A stretch of 64,000 nt of DNA from Lepas anatifera (GCA_034440635.1 JAOTON010001814.1:682001-746000), one strand, 5' to 3'; positions 22,540-34,832 are shown, numbered from the stretch's first letter. Made by a program: numbers and translations. The notes: a model not told the origin generated them from the sequence alone.

Positions 22540-24732
22540 GGGCCAAACGGGCCCTCGGCATCGTCTATAGAAGGCCCAGCTGACTAGAGGCCCTTCTGAC
22601 GATATAGAGCCATACGGAGAACAGTGGATCCCACTGGTTCAAAGGCTTCACTGTTAACGAGGGTCTTGATTGTTAGAGTGGGTCCTACAGCCTAAAAATG
22701 TCCCTGCTTGCCACATGGATTCCTATTCAAAGAGGGCCCAGCTGTTCAGACAGCCATGGATAGCTGCTTAGGGTCAGCTATAGCGCTGCTGGCTGTCGCT
22801 GACCCTGCAAGTCGCAGTGGGCCCTGGTGCCCAAAGTACCCTGCTGACCATGGTGGCTTTGTCAGTTTAAGAAGACTCAGCTGACCAGAGCGGGTCCTAC
22901 TGTCGACGAGAGCCTCTTTCAGAGGTTTCTGATGGTCAAAAGATCCCCACTTATCATAGAATGGAGAATTAGAGAGAGTGAGCTTGAGAGTGCCCTATCT
23001 AACATGAAGTTCCAAGACGGGATACAGAGAATAGTGCAGCTGGGCAGTGCGTCGTCCATGGGGCTGCTGCCCCAACATCCTCTCTTTGGCTATGTCTCTG
23101 TAGGATCTCCAGCTGACCAGAGAGGTCCCTGATGACGATAGAGAGTCTTGAGGAGAACAGTCGGTCCTGCTAGTTCAAAAGCCTTTGCAGGGTCCTGATA
23201 GTCAGAATTGGCGCTGTGGACCAGTGACCACAATGCCAGTGGTCAGAGTGGTTCCTGCTAGCCACAATGGCCTTCTTGTTTAAAAAGGGCCCAGTAGGTC
23301 CGACAGGGCCCTGACGGTTTTAGCTGGCCCTGGGCCTCACAGTGGGCTCCGCGGCCAAAAAACCTGCTGGCCAAAGTGGCTTAGGGTCCACCTGACCAGA
23401 CAGGGCCCAAATATCGACACAGGGCCCTGGGGACCCTGTGGTTGAGAGGACCCTCTTCTTAAAAGAGTTTCGATGGTTCAAAGTGCCTTTCTTGTCACAA
23501 AATGTAGTGCTGTGGAGTGCTTAAGATGGCCCGGTCTGACATGAAGTTCCACGGCAGGTCAGAGTACGATTGGGTAGGGGCAGCGCGTCCTTGAGGGGAC
23601 CCTCAGGGGGGGGCGCCGTCCCAATCACCTCTCCTTGGCTACGCCTCTGGAGGGGCCCTGCTAGCTATAGAGAGGCCTATGGAAAATAGTCGGCCATATT
23701 AGTTCAGAGGCTTTGCTAGATAAAGAAGGTCCTCACAGTCAGAGTGGGCCTTATGGGCTAAAACGATCCCTGAAAGTCACAGTGGCCTCCTTACTTAAAG
23801 AGGGCCCAGCTGGTCCGACAGGGCCCTGAAGGTTTTAGCTGACCCTGTGACTCGCAGTGGGCCCCGTGGCCCAAAAGCCCTGCTGGCCATAGCGATATTA
23901 TCGGTTGAAGATGGTCTGGCTTACCAGAGATAGTCCTACTGTCAACGAGGGCCTTGGGTGGGGGGTGGGGGGTGGGTGCTGATAATGGTTTAGGGGACCC
24001 TGTGGTAAAAAGCCCTACTTGTCACAGAAATTGAGTACTGGAGAGGACTTAAGAGGGCCCTGTTGGGCATATAATTCCACGGCAGGTCACAGAGTATAAT
24101 GCGGGCGGGCCGCGCTTGCGCTATCCTCGAAGGGCCCTCCGGGCCCTCAAGGGGGATACCGCACCAGCCGCTTCTACTTGGTTACTCCTATGTAGAGGGC
24201 CCAGCTGACCAGAGGGCCCTGCGGAGACTAGACGGTTACACTAGCTAAAAAGCTTCTCTAGTTAAACATGACACTGACTGTCAGACTGGGCCCTGTAGGC
24301 TAAAATGGTCCCTACTAGCCACACAGCCTCCTCACTGAAAGAGGACCCAGCTGGTCAGACAGGTCCCTGGCGGCTATAGACCGGGATCTGACAGCCTGCG
24401 AGTCGCATTGGGCCCTTTGGCCCAAATAGTCCCGCTAGCCATCTTGGCTTTATCGATTAAACAGGGTCTATTTGACCAAAATGGGCCCTTCTTTGGATAG
24501 GGGGCCCTGACCACCAGTGGTTCAAAGGGTACCTTTTTACTGACGGTTTTGATGGGTAAAAACAGCCCTAATTGTCACAGAATAGAGTGCTGGAGATGGC
24601 TTAAGAGGGCCCTGTCTGGTATGAAGTCCCACATTTCGCCCCTGAGCATAGTGCGAGCGGGCCTCGCTTTGCGCGGCCGGTATCCTCAGGGGGGGCGGCC
24701 GCCCTAGCCGCCTCCCGTTGGCTACGCCCCTG
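22540..24732 (+). repeat. Tandem array of four ~540-bp units inside the hAT-like element
   Basis: Unit boundaries recur at about 22.57, 23.11, 23.66 and 24.20 kb (AGCTGACCAGAG-type starts at 22578, 23111, about 23659 and 24203). Each unit ends in a version of GGCTACGCCCCTG (23089, 23638, 24180, 24719), i.e. the element's own terminus. Each carries an AGAGGGCCC-rich first half and a TGGTATGAAGTTCCAC-type second half. Divergence among units is substantial, so the array is old. GGGCCC recurs at intervals of tens of bases, suggesting an older short-period subrepeat. Confidence 0.8.
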
Positions 24733-25227
24733 CCTGGGGGTCTACAACGTAGTGTAAGAACATTATGAGTAATTACGGGACCTGTTTGGCGTAGTAGTCT
24801 TCCTAACATTTGCCTGTGGAGCGGATATGAATGACCGTTAGTCTTAGATTATATTTTGATGAAAAAACATTGTCACTGAAACTAATCTCATCGAGAGTTG
24901 ACAGCCTCAGTGCAGATTAATTTATGGTTTAGTTGACGACTACGGTAGTGTAATTAAATTGTTCAGTGTAGCCTTGTAACTCGAGAGTGGACTAGGCTGA
25001 CCAATCCTTGAGCTCGTGGGACAAATAATGTGTATTTTTTCACATTCAGGCTGTCATTTTGCCTGAAAGAATTGCCGCAATTTTGGCTGGTGCTGCCGTC
25101 AGGAGGATCGTCACGCCTTATAAGAGCCATTCATCAATTAGGTAACGCGAAGGGGAGAGTCAGCCGCGGCGTTATCAAATGCCGCACATGGGCTTCAAAA
25201 GCAGTACAAGGCGAAGGAAGGGCTGAA

Positions 25228-26005
25228 AGGGAGTGGACCACTTTGTGAAAATCCTAAAAAGAACATTTTAAGAACAAGAGAGGTCTGAAAACCAGGAAAC
25301 AGAATTTGTCCCCACTTTCATGCGCTAAAAACATAAATATATCCCCTTTTCTAACAATATGTGACGTCATCAAGATAACACTGTTGGTGATCAGTGAAAT
25401 CCTTAACGTTGATCATAGGACTCGCTATAAGCTCCATTCAGAGCATTTCTGCACGGCGAAAATAGCATGCAGTACAAGAAGAAGCACTGGTGCAGGAACT
25501 GCACGTCAGGTGTCACTACGGTAGCCGAGTTTATTCAGTGGTAGAAAGATTATGCATATGTCTGATGTAAGGAAACAATTTCAGAGTTGGATTTTGACAA
25601 AAACATTTAACTCTTGTTTGCACAAGTACGGGGGAGGGAGGATATGATGTGTATTGCAGTTCTTAACCTAATTTTGGCCCAATAACGCCCTGAACTGGAC
25701 AAACTTTTTGCCTAAGATGCCGGTGGACAAGCAGTTACATGCTGGTTTACTCGCTGGCATGATATTTTCAGCGTGTGGGCGAGACGTAGGGCTAACGACC
25801 AATCAGATTACTGCAACCATATTGAAGGTATTCCTTGAGGGTTTGAAATAAGCCAATAGGCCCCTTTACTTTGAACTTTAAAGCAGGCGGAAATTTCATA
25901 CCGAGAGCTTTGGGTGAAATTAAATATGCCGATAGTGGTTTCTCAACACGCTCTACAAAACTGCTATCTCAGTTCAAAACCCATTATAAAAGTGGGACAC
26001 TCCAT
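25228..26005 (+). mobile_element. TTAA-type non-autonomous element P1 (~780 bp)
   Basis: Left end AGGGAGTGGACCACTTTGT; right end AGTGGGACACTCCAT followed by TTAA (26006-26009). Ends are imperfect inverted repeats. Landmarks such as AACAATATGTGACGTCATCA, CCAATCAGATTACTGC, TTTGAACTTTAAAGC and TCAACACGCTCTA recur in the copies at 50.9, 61.8, 62.1 and 63.1 kb. A conserved-looking frame (25871-26074) is shared by copies but only reflects their homology; no transposase is present. Confidence 0.75.
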
Positions 26006-26009
26006 TTAA

Positions 26010-26850
26010 ATCACAGCATGCGATGTGGCGTAATTCCAGGGCGGTTCCTGCTGGGATTTGAATTGAAATGGTAGGCTGATGACAGAGGACAGCAAACATC
26101 TGTTATCTGGTAGTATCTTTTGATCATTCCAAAACTCACTGTTTGCGGATAGATGTGCGTTTTTAGAGCGGGGTTTTGCGCCGCCTTGCGCCAGTATGGG
26201 CTCAGCCGGCACCCTGGCACATTTACAGGCAAGAAGCACGGACAAAGCCAGCACATTTTCAGCAGAGACGTGGCAGACGTCCGTTTGGGCTTGGCGTCCG
26301 TGTAGTGACACGCTTCGTAACTGACGGGCTGGGAATGACAGCCGCGAGGGGATAAATCAGTCCCATCAAGAAAGTTTATTGTCACGAAAATGCTGAGTTT
26401 TGAAACAACAGAAATTTTAAAGAGAAGGTACCTGTGGTTTGCTTGAGATGGCAGTTGTCTCTGTAAAAGTTTCATAAAGAGGTCACATTCCTTCCAACTC
26501 GCGCCATGCCTCATTGTGTGGAAGTCTGCTTTTAGACATGCGGCAAACCAAATGTTACAGCTGCCTGGTGTCTCTTCCGTTAGTTGCACTCGCTGCAGAA
26601 GTAGGGCATATCTGGGAAACTAGGCAGTGAAAGTTGCACGCTTTTAGTTACCTATCCCGTTCTAAAGTATCCACAAATGTCAGTAGAAGACTGCGAAAAT
26701 CACGGTTGAAAGAAGAAAGCCACACAATTCAACTATCCTCATCCCTTTGCCTTCTCTGGTTTTGTGAAAGGGAGATACGCGACAAAATAATTATTGGCTA
26801 ATTTAAAAGGTCACAAGAAGTTGTTTCAGTAGTCCATTATCATTTTTGCA
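26010..26850. other. No gene recognised
   Basis: A 192-aa - strand frame (26011-26589) covers much of this stretch. It shows no domain order I recognise and starts at the boundary of repeat P1. Confidence 0.3.
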
Positions 26851-26866
26851 AATTTGGCCCCCAAAA

Positions 26867-27161
26867 CAGGGGCGTAGCCAAGGGGGCGGCAGGGACAGCC
26901 GCCCCACCCTGAGGGCCCGAAGGGCCCTCCTGAGAACGCGAGCCGTGCAAAGCGCTTCTCGCCCGCGCTATGCCAAATTTGTGGCCAAATTTGGCATTTA
27001 ATACCAGACAGGGCCCTCTTAAGCCCTCTTCAGCACTCTATTCTGTAACAAGCAGGGCCCATTAGGGCCCATTTTTACCCATCAGGGCCCTTTTGGCGCT
27101 GTCGCAGGGGCCCTCTTCGGGGCGCCGCCCCGCCCTGAGCGAAATCCTGGCTACGCCCCTG
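26867..27161 (-). mobile_element. hAT-like MITE, 295 bp, relative of the 4.9-kb element
   Basis: Perfect 14-bp inverted ends CAGGGGCGTAGCCA and TGGCTACGCCCCTG. Flanks CCCCAAAA (26859-26866) and CCCCCAAA (27162-27169) match at 7 of 8. The interior, read on the - strand, matches the left end of the 19.8-24.7 kb element and then the second half of its last ~540-bp unit (GATGGGTAAAAA, CAGAATAGAGTGCTG, GGCTTAAGAGGGCCCTG). It is therefore a deletion derivative with one partial unit. Confidence 0.85.
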
Positions 27162-27169
27162 CCCCCAAA

Positions 27170-27780
27170 TGCCTTAAAATTGCTCTCAAAATCAGCATTT
27201 CTAGACGACTTATCGATAATTTTCACTATCAATCAAATGACGTAGCTTCGGCTATGACCATCAATTTCTCTATGAACTAGGTCATATCTGTCCTAAGCAG
27301 TAGTGTAGAACCTCGAACTATCACTTTTGTTGTTGAAAATAAAACATTCCAAAACTCTTTTGAAACAGAAATACAGGACTTGAAATAAATAACCATTGAC
27401 CAATCAGAAGCCCAGGAATTCTCATACCTGGGTCACGTGACGTATCTGACGCCAAAGTTTCGTCATCCTGGGAATTTTTAGAAAACGACTGGAGACACGA
27501 GGTACGAAACGATTAAAGACTTGAGTAATTATTTTATGCTCGACTTTTAGGGTAAATTAATTCATTTTGTAAATTTTATAGGCTATGTAAAATTGATTCA
27601 GATACAATACATGAAAACATGCATTTTTATTACAAAACTAATTACTTTAAAACTTTAAATAGCTTTTGAAAACATTGAGACGAAGAGCAGGTCTCAGCCT
27701 TTTACCGGTAGGTACCGTTAACATATTTCAGTAATAGTTTGGTGGCCTCTAAACATTTTGCCGAAGATATAGAAATAATT
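27170..27780. other. No gene recognised
   Basis: AT-rich intergenic sequence without motifs that I can support. Confidence 0.35.
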
Positions 27781-27789
27781 GTCAGTTTT

Positions 27790-28830
27790 GTAATCAATAT
27801 TTTTCAAATGACAAGAAACCACAATGCATTTTTGCGTATCTCCCTTTAAACCGGCCGCAGAAGTTTGCTTTGAAAGCCCGGAGTGGCTGTTCACCTCTAC
27901 CGAGAGGCAGCGCGTCATGGTGAACCCGGCGCGATACTTGCACCGCCGCCTGCCCTACTCTAATGTAGGGCAAAGACAGATCAGTAATTATTATTGTGCC
28001 TGGCTGACCCATCCCACCACGAGTCATGGACATATGGACCAGAACATTCGGAGCTCCCTTGTGCAAATTGCCCTTTAGAGAGCACAATGCACGGTGCATG
28101 CATAGCTCTCTTGATTGGAACCATAGGCGACGTTACCCACACAACATGTGGGCTCAATCCATTTTCAACTGTCTGCCGATCAATTATTCCCTTCCAGAGC
28201 CAAAACTCTTCGGATTTGGGCCCAGTGTTGATCTCCGCGCGCTGGTTACAAACTCCAACGATTCCATATCAGCTGGACTGAAGTCGGAATTTTCTATGAG
28301 AAGTGGGCTGGAAGTGGGGTTTCCCCCTTTCCAACGCGTATTCTGGGAGTCATCCCGAAGCTGGAACCGCCTCACTAATGTGATCGTGCTGCACAGCCCC
28401 GTAACGGCGCCAGCGGCCAAATTAATCAGCATTTGCAGGTGCGCCGTATATTCTGCACTGTTCCAGCGACTCACACTGATGCAGTGGCTAACGGCAGACA
28501 TTACCTGGCCGTTGAGGGTTGGCAAGAGGGGTTGAGGTGGCAAACAGTGTTTGCCACGGATTAAACCCAGAAGCATATCCCTGCACTTTCCGATGGGCTT
28601 ACCTACATTAGGCGCGACAGAAAGAGTCCTGTCCACCACCACTCCCAATTTTTTTACTCGCTCACATTCCTCGATTTTTTGACCATGAATCGAAAGGGAA
28701 ATATTTTGCAGACCTCGAAGGATCTGACTTTGGCTCAATACCAAGATGTGTCTGCTCCCATAATTTAGTTTCATCGGATTTTGCGTGAGATATTTATGAA
28801 GCGTCCACTCGACGATTCGCTGTTCGCTTC
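27790..28830 (-). pseudogene. LINE (Jockey/CR1-type) reverse transcriptase C-terminal fragment
   Basis: On the - strand, 28184-28774 (196 aa) resembles the thumb and connection part of non-LTR retrotransposon RTs: LTQNPMKLNYGSRHIL, then LSIHGQKIEECERVKKLGVV, VDRTLS, and farther on ISVSRWNSAEYTAHLQMLIN and AAGAVTG. This is the family order [NP..T...FGS, I..NG..I......KYLGV.LD..L, ...W......L..L...QN.A.R.I.G]. Sequence down to about 27790 continues the post-RT segment in shifted frames. The palm with its catalytic Asp pair is absent, and frames are broken, so this is a 5'-truncated dead copy. Confidence 0.75.
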
Positions 28831-28888
28831 GCAGGCATCGAATTTGCGTGAACTATTGATGTTATTCGACGATTCGCTGTTCGCTTCG
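28809..28888 (+). repeat. Short direct repeat pair
   Basis: A 23-bp sequence beginning TCGACGATTCGCTG occurs at 28809-28831 and again at 28866-28888, next to the upstream limit of the LINE fragment. It may be a local duplication. Confidence 0.5.
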
Positions 28889-29074
28889 TATGTAACGGGG
28901 TTTGTTTGTTTGATGAAGAACCTGGTTTATCCAACCAGGCCAAGGGCACCAGTTTCACCACTCAGTCTCAGCGCACACAAGTACGGAGTGCGCCGTAGTT
29001 ATGAGGAGATTGACCTGTTGTGAGCCTTCTGGTGATATGCGTTTGTGATGTCGGCCTGCTGGTACTAAACGTGC

Positions 29075-29386
29075 GTGACTGGCGTGGGAAATTGCGCCAG
29101 CGGCGGGGTCATGCCGGGAACTCCGCGTGACTGGCGTGATAAATTGCGCCAGCGGCGGGGTCATGCCGGAAACTCCGCGTGACTGGCGTGATAAATTGCG
29201 CCAGCGGCGGGGTCATGCCGGGAACTCCGCGTGACTGGCGTGATAAATTGCGCCAGCGGCGGGGTCATGCCGGGAACTCCGCGTGACTGGCGAGAGAAAT
29301 TGCGCCAGCGGCGGGGTCATGCCGGGAACTCCGCGTGACTGGCGTGAGAAAGTGCGCCAGCGGCGGGGTCATGCCGGGAACTCCGC
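29075..29386 (+). repeat. 52-bp minisatellite, 6 copies
   Basis: Six nearly identical units of exactly 52 bp, each starting GTGACTGGCGTGATAAATTG and containing GCGCCAGCGGCGGGGTCATG. Low divergence suggests recent expansion. Confidence 0.95.
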
Positions 29387-29389
29387 CGT

Positions 29390-31340
29390 CCTGCCTGGTC
29401 ACCTTGTTTCAATACTATCCGCGACAGCAATTTTAAATTTGGGACAACGTTCATAGGCACATGGGTTTGGATTTTTATCGAAGATTTGTGGGGGGGTTAG
29501 TTGAAAATCCGATGGAGAGTTGACTCATTATTCTGTGCCTTAAAGTTATCATGTAGAGATCATAGACTCTAAGGAAAGTTTAGTAAAGGGGTTAACACTG
29601 AGCATTGGTCGTTTTGCTCTCTCCTCAACAGCGATCCGCTCTGTGGCACGCCCATGCACTATCCATACACCTCGCGAAAGAAGGCTGAATCCGTGTTGGC
29701 GTCCCTCGCGCAGCAGGTGTGGTCCCGCCGCAGACGGCGGCTATCCCGGCACACTCATCTCGGCCTGTGTCCCGGCTAGGTGGGAATCACAGCCTCAGAG
29801 CGCCGGTGGCATCAGTCCAGTGGTGCTGTTGACTGGTGCTGTTATCCGTCGTGTTGTCGTGTGACAGCGTCTTTTGACCACAGGGGCACCTCCAACGCTT
29901 CTGCCGTTGCCTCCTTTGGGCTGAGATTCCCCACATATTCTTTGTATACATTTTTTCGCAATTTATTGCAAGTTCGGCTTTTGAGAACGATACCTCACCA
30001 AAGCCCTCAAGGGTCTTGTCAGCACTATCTGAGCGAGTGATTCCCGCAATGGCTGTTTAATTTGAAAGCCAACCTGTAAGCTCCCACAAAGCGGAAGGAC
30101 GGTCGCCCCGCTCAGGTCTTGTTCGATTGCTAGATTAGATATTGCTATAGGAGGCCATGAGAACTAGGTTTGGTGGGGAAGTATTTGCCCTGACAAGTGT
30201 CTGTATCTGGCCACTGGCCACAGTCCCGCTGTTGTGGGTATTTGTCGCGGGATGGGGTGTTTGCTGACATGGACTGCCCGCCGCAGCCGTACCCACACTT
30301 CTTTCCACCCTTCAACCTCAGTTTCAGCCGCCTTCTTGCGCCACTGTCGTTCAGAGGCCCAGGGCCCAGTGCGGTGAGCCCTAGCACTGTGAGATTGCTG
30401 ATTGTCACTTACACAGCTCTGCTAAACCAATGGCGCCACCTAAGGCTCTGTAGGCTATTTCAGAATAGGCGCAGCTAAGTGTACTGGGCCCAGACGAAGA
30501 ATGCGGCGTATCTGAGAGTTGTGCTGGCTCTGACGGGCAGACCGCCAGCTGGCCATCCCCGGTGGCACGGCTGCCATTTCTGGTGCCCTGCTGGGTCGCC
30601 AGCTTCCCGGTATCGCCGTCCTTATCGGCGACAGGAGCTCAGCACGCGACCTGGCGCAGACGGTTGCGGGGCCGCTGATCCCGATCGGAGTGAACTAGAC
30701 TATCAGTATGGGGCACTACCGGAGACACGTGTCCTGATAAACCTCGAAGCTCAGAATGGTGCCTGGCGAGACCTGGGCAGGGAGAACCGAGATGCTAACC
30801 TCTCACCAGTCACCATGTGTGGTTTCCAAACAATTATTATTTGACTGTATATTTCGAGGAATCCTCTTGGAAACTAAGTGAAGGCAGGCGCTTGTCTGAT
30901 GGATCGGGACGAGTCAGCACGGCACTTGCACTACCAACACGCCCAGCCGTGGCAACGGGCCATTTCTGGACCCTCTGTCGCGAAAAAGTTTCGTAAAATT
31001 GAAAAACCCGACTAGCTACAGAACTGTCGAGCTAGTCGACTACAGTGTTTTTGCTGTTTCGCAGCCTGGCTATTCTCGCCTTTGTCAGTGTGCATTCTGG
31101 TAAAGTCATAGTGTTCACTTCTGCTCATTAAAATCTTCACCCAGTAACCCACGCCCACCACCCAGCAACCAACGCCCATCACCCGCGCCAGCCGAAACTC
31201 CGGTCCTAAAGTCGCCGTGCGGCGCGATATTCAGCAGAGGGGGTCGGCATTCGCCGTCTGGCCGACACACCCGCAGTGGGGCGCGATGTTCAGCAGAGTA
31301 TATTCAGCAGATATACACCCGCAAAACAACTTAGACAATT
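29390..31340. other. No gene recognised
   Basis: GC-variable sequence. Short frames at 29643-30040 and 30145-30844 lack recognisable domains. Near 31221 and 31280 the 16-18 bp GCGCGATNTTCAGCAGAG is repeated. Confidence 0.35.
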
Positions 31341-31344
31341 GGAA

Positions 31345-31855
31345 TTCTCGCAGCAAGCCGAATCGAATGATATATAATATGACCTTGCTATGTCCAATCA
31401 GGTCAAAATGCATATAATTAGAACTGAAAAGTCGAGACAAATCTAATGAAGTTAAAATAAACGCTCTATCACGATCCATTACTAAGTTATTCAGTTAAAT
31501 TATGTATTTTCAATGGAGAGGTCACGGCTCGTACCTGACCTTAGGTCATCTATATCGAAAATACCGGAACATATTTTAGAGAAATCGGTGGGCCCATTAT
31601 GTGATATAAGTTTCAATCAGTGTAGTTCACCCTGTTCTGAATTATGTTAACTAAAACTTTTTTGAGCTCAGTTCACTTGACTTGTACTGGCGACCTGACC
31701 CGTGATGGCCTAACCTTAAAATTTTGGAAAAAATTGCTAAAATTATCAGAGAAAATGTATGCCAAGTACGGAGGCGCTACGCGCCGCCGTTTTTATGCTG
31801 TCTCTAAAAAACCGGAGGGGCGGGTACCCGCCCTCCGTCAATGCGCTTGTTAAAG
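31345..31855 (+). repeat. Dispersed two-hairpin repeat
   Basis: Homologous to 21537-22330 and to the reverse of 45690-46380. It ends in the module: near-palindrome GGAGGCGCTACGCGCCGCC (about 31770), perfect palindrome GGGCGGGTACCCGCCC (31818-31833), then CGTCAATGCGCTTGTTAAA. It starts near CAGCAAGCCGAATCGAATG, which also occurs at about 47.70 kb. Confidence 0.75.
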
Positions 31856-31859
31856 CTGT

Positions 31860-34832
31860 GGTTACCCAGGGGTTCACCGCTGAAAATTGTTGGGATAGGG
31901 GGATGACAATGGCCCCCTGTTTCTACGCCTATGTTGGGTCATTTCCCCGTTTTGGTGGACATGTACCCTGCATAGATGTATGGGTCCTGTCAGCTATTTT
32001 GAACATTATGATATATTCATAGCCCCTAGTGGCATTTCTGGCCACAGCTATGGTTGAAAATGTGGCAGAAGTGAATGGCTAAAATATATTGTTTGACAAG
32101 ATAGGAATTTTTCTTCTTCAAAAACTGTGCAATTAGGAACGCTCGATTTCTTAGGATCGTTTCGATAATGCACGACTGGATTGACCATAAATAGCTCACA
32201 TCATTTTTAACGATTATCAGAAAAACACATATTTCCATCAAACTCGCGATTAAAACCAACACCGCCCACTTACACCCCCGGAGACACTGACGTCGCAGCA
32301 AAGACCATTGAGTGTGGTAAACATAGTCAACCGACTGGATTTCGATTGTTCTACCATCTAGGGACGTTTTTCTTACGATCATACGTAATGAAGCAGTTTG
32401 CGCGGGATATGGACACTTTCTTCTATGTTGAAGTGTCGCTAAAATTAGTATTGTTCCTGTGTGATCAGAAACTAACGTTTTCGAAAACATTGCAAAGCGC
32501 GCTCAGAGAGACGATGTACATTTTGTTTGAACACTTCTACCTTTCGGAAAAATGAGGTCAGTTTCTCTAAGCCGGAATAACGGCAGCAAGAAAATGGAAT
32601 GTGTGCTCCGTGGTCTCCTCGGAAACCACTTGGCACTGCTGTCGAGTCACTGTGCCAATTATTAGGCGCGGTTGGGACCTGCTTCTGTGCCTCGCAGTCG
32701 CCCCACCCAACCCCACTGGCCCCTCACCAAGTCAGCTTTTTACTGCAGCGGTATTTTTGCCTCAGAGCTCCGTGAACAAACGTTTAGCCGGCCGTGTTTG
32801 TTTTGCGGATGGCTCAGGGAGCGGCATTGTGTTGCCGAGCTCTCGGCTCTTCACCGCTCAGCCGCACGTATTTGTGCATGTTGATTCTGCTGACTGTTCA
32901 CTGGATCCGCTTTGTAGCTGTGGGTGCGCGGAGAGACTGAATGGCATGCTTGGAACACCGAGGCAGCGCCGGTTGTATACAAAGCCGCCACTCTCGACAA
33001 GCTTAAGATGTGTCGGTTCTATTGAGACTGAAGTTTTCTGTCAATACAGTCCGGGTTTGGATAAGTTTAGTGGATTTCACCGACGTCAAGCTCCGAGTTA
33101 AACTGAATATCAGAGCGCGCCAAATCTGCCCAATCCGACCAGACCGCCGACTGCACCCGTCGGCTACGGCTGGAACTGCAGCTTCGCAACCGACCATCCA
33201 TGTGGTGCGGCCAATGCTTCCAAATCCCATTTGTTGAACAGATATTCACGGTCAGTCGTGCCTTGTATCTTAAGGCACTACTGAAAAAGACCGGGCCGCG
33301 TGTCCTGCGGACTCGGGAAATATCCGTATAATCGGCACGACTGGCCCAGTCGATCCGTTCTGAGCTGGCCTAATCGACTTATGACTCTGATCCCCTTGGC
33401 TGTGACGTCTGCGTCGATCTATCTCCGCTGCCATCAAGGATGGGGCTGCTGCATTCCGGACAGGTGGTGGTGAGGGCCTCGGCTCATCACTTCTCCATCC
33501 GGTACCTCTGTGTAAGGTAGGCAATGCCTACCTTGTCCTGCGTACTAGGCATGCAGGACTGCCGAGGGCACACACAGCTGTTAAACAACTTTGGCGACAT
33601 GTCTAGCTTGTTGGCCGTTATTGCCTGGAACCGGGACTGGTTAGCTGGTACTTCACGAACTGGTCGCCTGGGGGGGCACGTGCTCTCTTCGGGAGCGGTC
33701 TGCCGGCGTTGATGAGGCGCTTGTCCCGTGCCTGATCCGATTTGAAGTCCAGTCCGTTCCAATCATTGACGGACCGCTGCCAACGCTGAAAGAGGTGTCG
33801 CGCTGCAAGTGCTGAGCTGGAGGCTGGATAGAGCGCTGAGCGCCACCCAGCCGCGCCAGACGCGTCTTAGTGTCGCCGCCAATTGTCAACGCGCCCGCGG
33901 CGTAACGCTGCTATTGTGGTCCGTTACAGACAGAGTCGGCGCTTTTGGCGGTATTAGTGTTAGCTGTGGTTGTGGTCACAGGACACTGCCTTGACAGCTG
34001 CTTGGCAGGGTCGGTCCCCTGTGGCCAAAACAAATCCAGAGGCCACCTGAGATCCGGCCAATGGAGTGATCTAGTATGACTGTGATGTACATCTACCGCT
34101 TCGCAGTGACAATACAAATACACTGACGGTAAAACGAAAGCTACATCTTCATTCAGGAGAAGGTATTGGCCGAAGTATCGTAAATCGCTTGCTTGACCTC
34201 CGTGTAATTTACTAGCCGACCTGAGACATGGACAAAAAGCTAGACTTATAATTCACAGATATGTACAAAAAGGGGATGCAGTAGATCTGGCCTGACGTTG
34301 GTTCAAAATGTGAATTCCAAAAGCCGAATTGCAACCCCAACCACCCTCATGACACACAATGAATTTCAAAACCATCGGTTGAAATTTGCAGAAACAGTTT
34401 AGGTGTAAACTTCTTTTGGAAGTGAGGTCATTTGACCTAGGCTTTGCCCTAATCTGATATTACCTTGATAATCGAGATTAAATCTAGTCCTGGTTGGAAA
34501 TTCGGAGGAAATACGCTTAAAATATCAAGGAGCTTTTTTCATCTACACTAATGATACTAAGCACGGCGGCACTGTGCCCAGTTGTTTTTGGGTTACCTTT
34601 GAAAGTGGTTTCTGATCTTGGGGGGGTATCAAAAAGAGCGGCCATCCTGGATAACGCTGAGGCCGTTGTCCAATTGTGATTTGGTTTCAGACGTCGGCTG
34701 AGCGCGACCCCTCCCAGCTCTGACGTCTGTGTCGTCCTTGATATCAGTTAGCCTACCGCCACTTCCCAGCTCGTGCCCCGTTGACGTCAGCGACGCCCTT
34801 TGTGTGACATCACAACTGTTTTGCTGTTGCAG
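31860..34832. other. Upstream DNA of the GRK exons; no gene recognised
   Basis: Includes a 154-aa - strand frame (32026-32490) and several frames in GC-rich DNA at 32.6-34.1 kb, none recognisable. A partial two-hairpin repeat lies at about 34430-34650. I looked for the first GRK coding exon (starting MELEN in relatives) and did not find it, so it may lie outside the window. Confidence 0.35.

Larger units (their letters stand above)
19790..24732 (+). mobile_element. Large hAT-like non-autonomous element (~4.9 kb) with internal tandem array
   Basis: The left end CAGGGGCGTAGCCAGG (19790-19805) and right end TTGGCTACGCCCCTG (to 24732) form inverted termini of 14 bp. The flanks CCTGGGAG (19782-19789) and CCTGGGGG (24733-24740) agree at 7 of 8 positions, as expected of an 8-bp hAT-type duplication. 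The same two ends, with the adjoining sequence (ATTTNGCTNAGG on the left, GGGGCGGC on the right), enclose a much shorter element at 26867-27161, which supports the pairing. Inside are a frame of unknown identity (20457-20927), a copy of the two-hairpin repeat (about 21537-22330) and four ~540-bp tandem units. No hAT transposase motifs were seen. Confidence 0.7.

Noticed and set aside
26011..26589. 192-aa - strand frame; also a MPHCVEVC start on the + strand resembling a THAP zinc finger
   Set aside because: The + strand frame stops after nine codons, and the - strand frame has no domain order. Neither supports a gene.
32026..32490. 154-aa - strand frame as a possible gene
   Set aside because: No recognisable domain and no clear splice context. 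AT-rich hydrophobic composition is consistent with chance.
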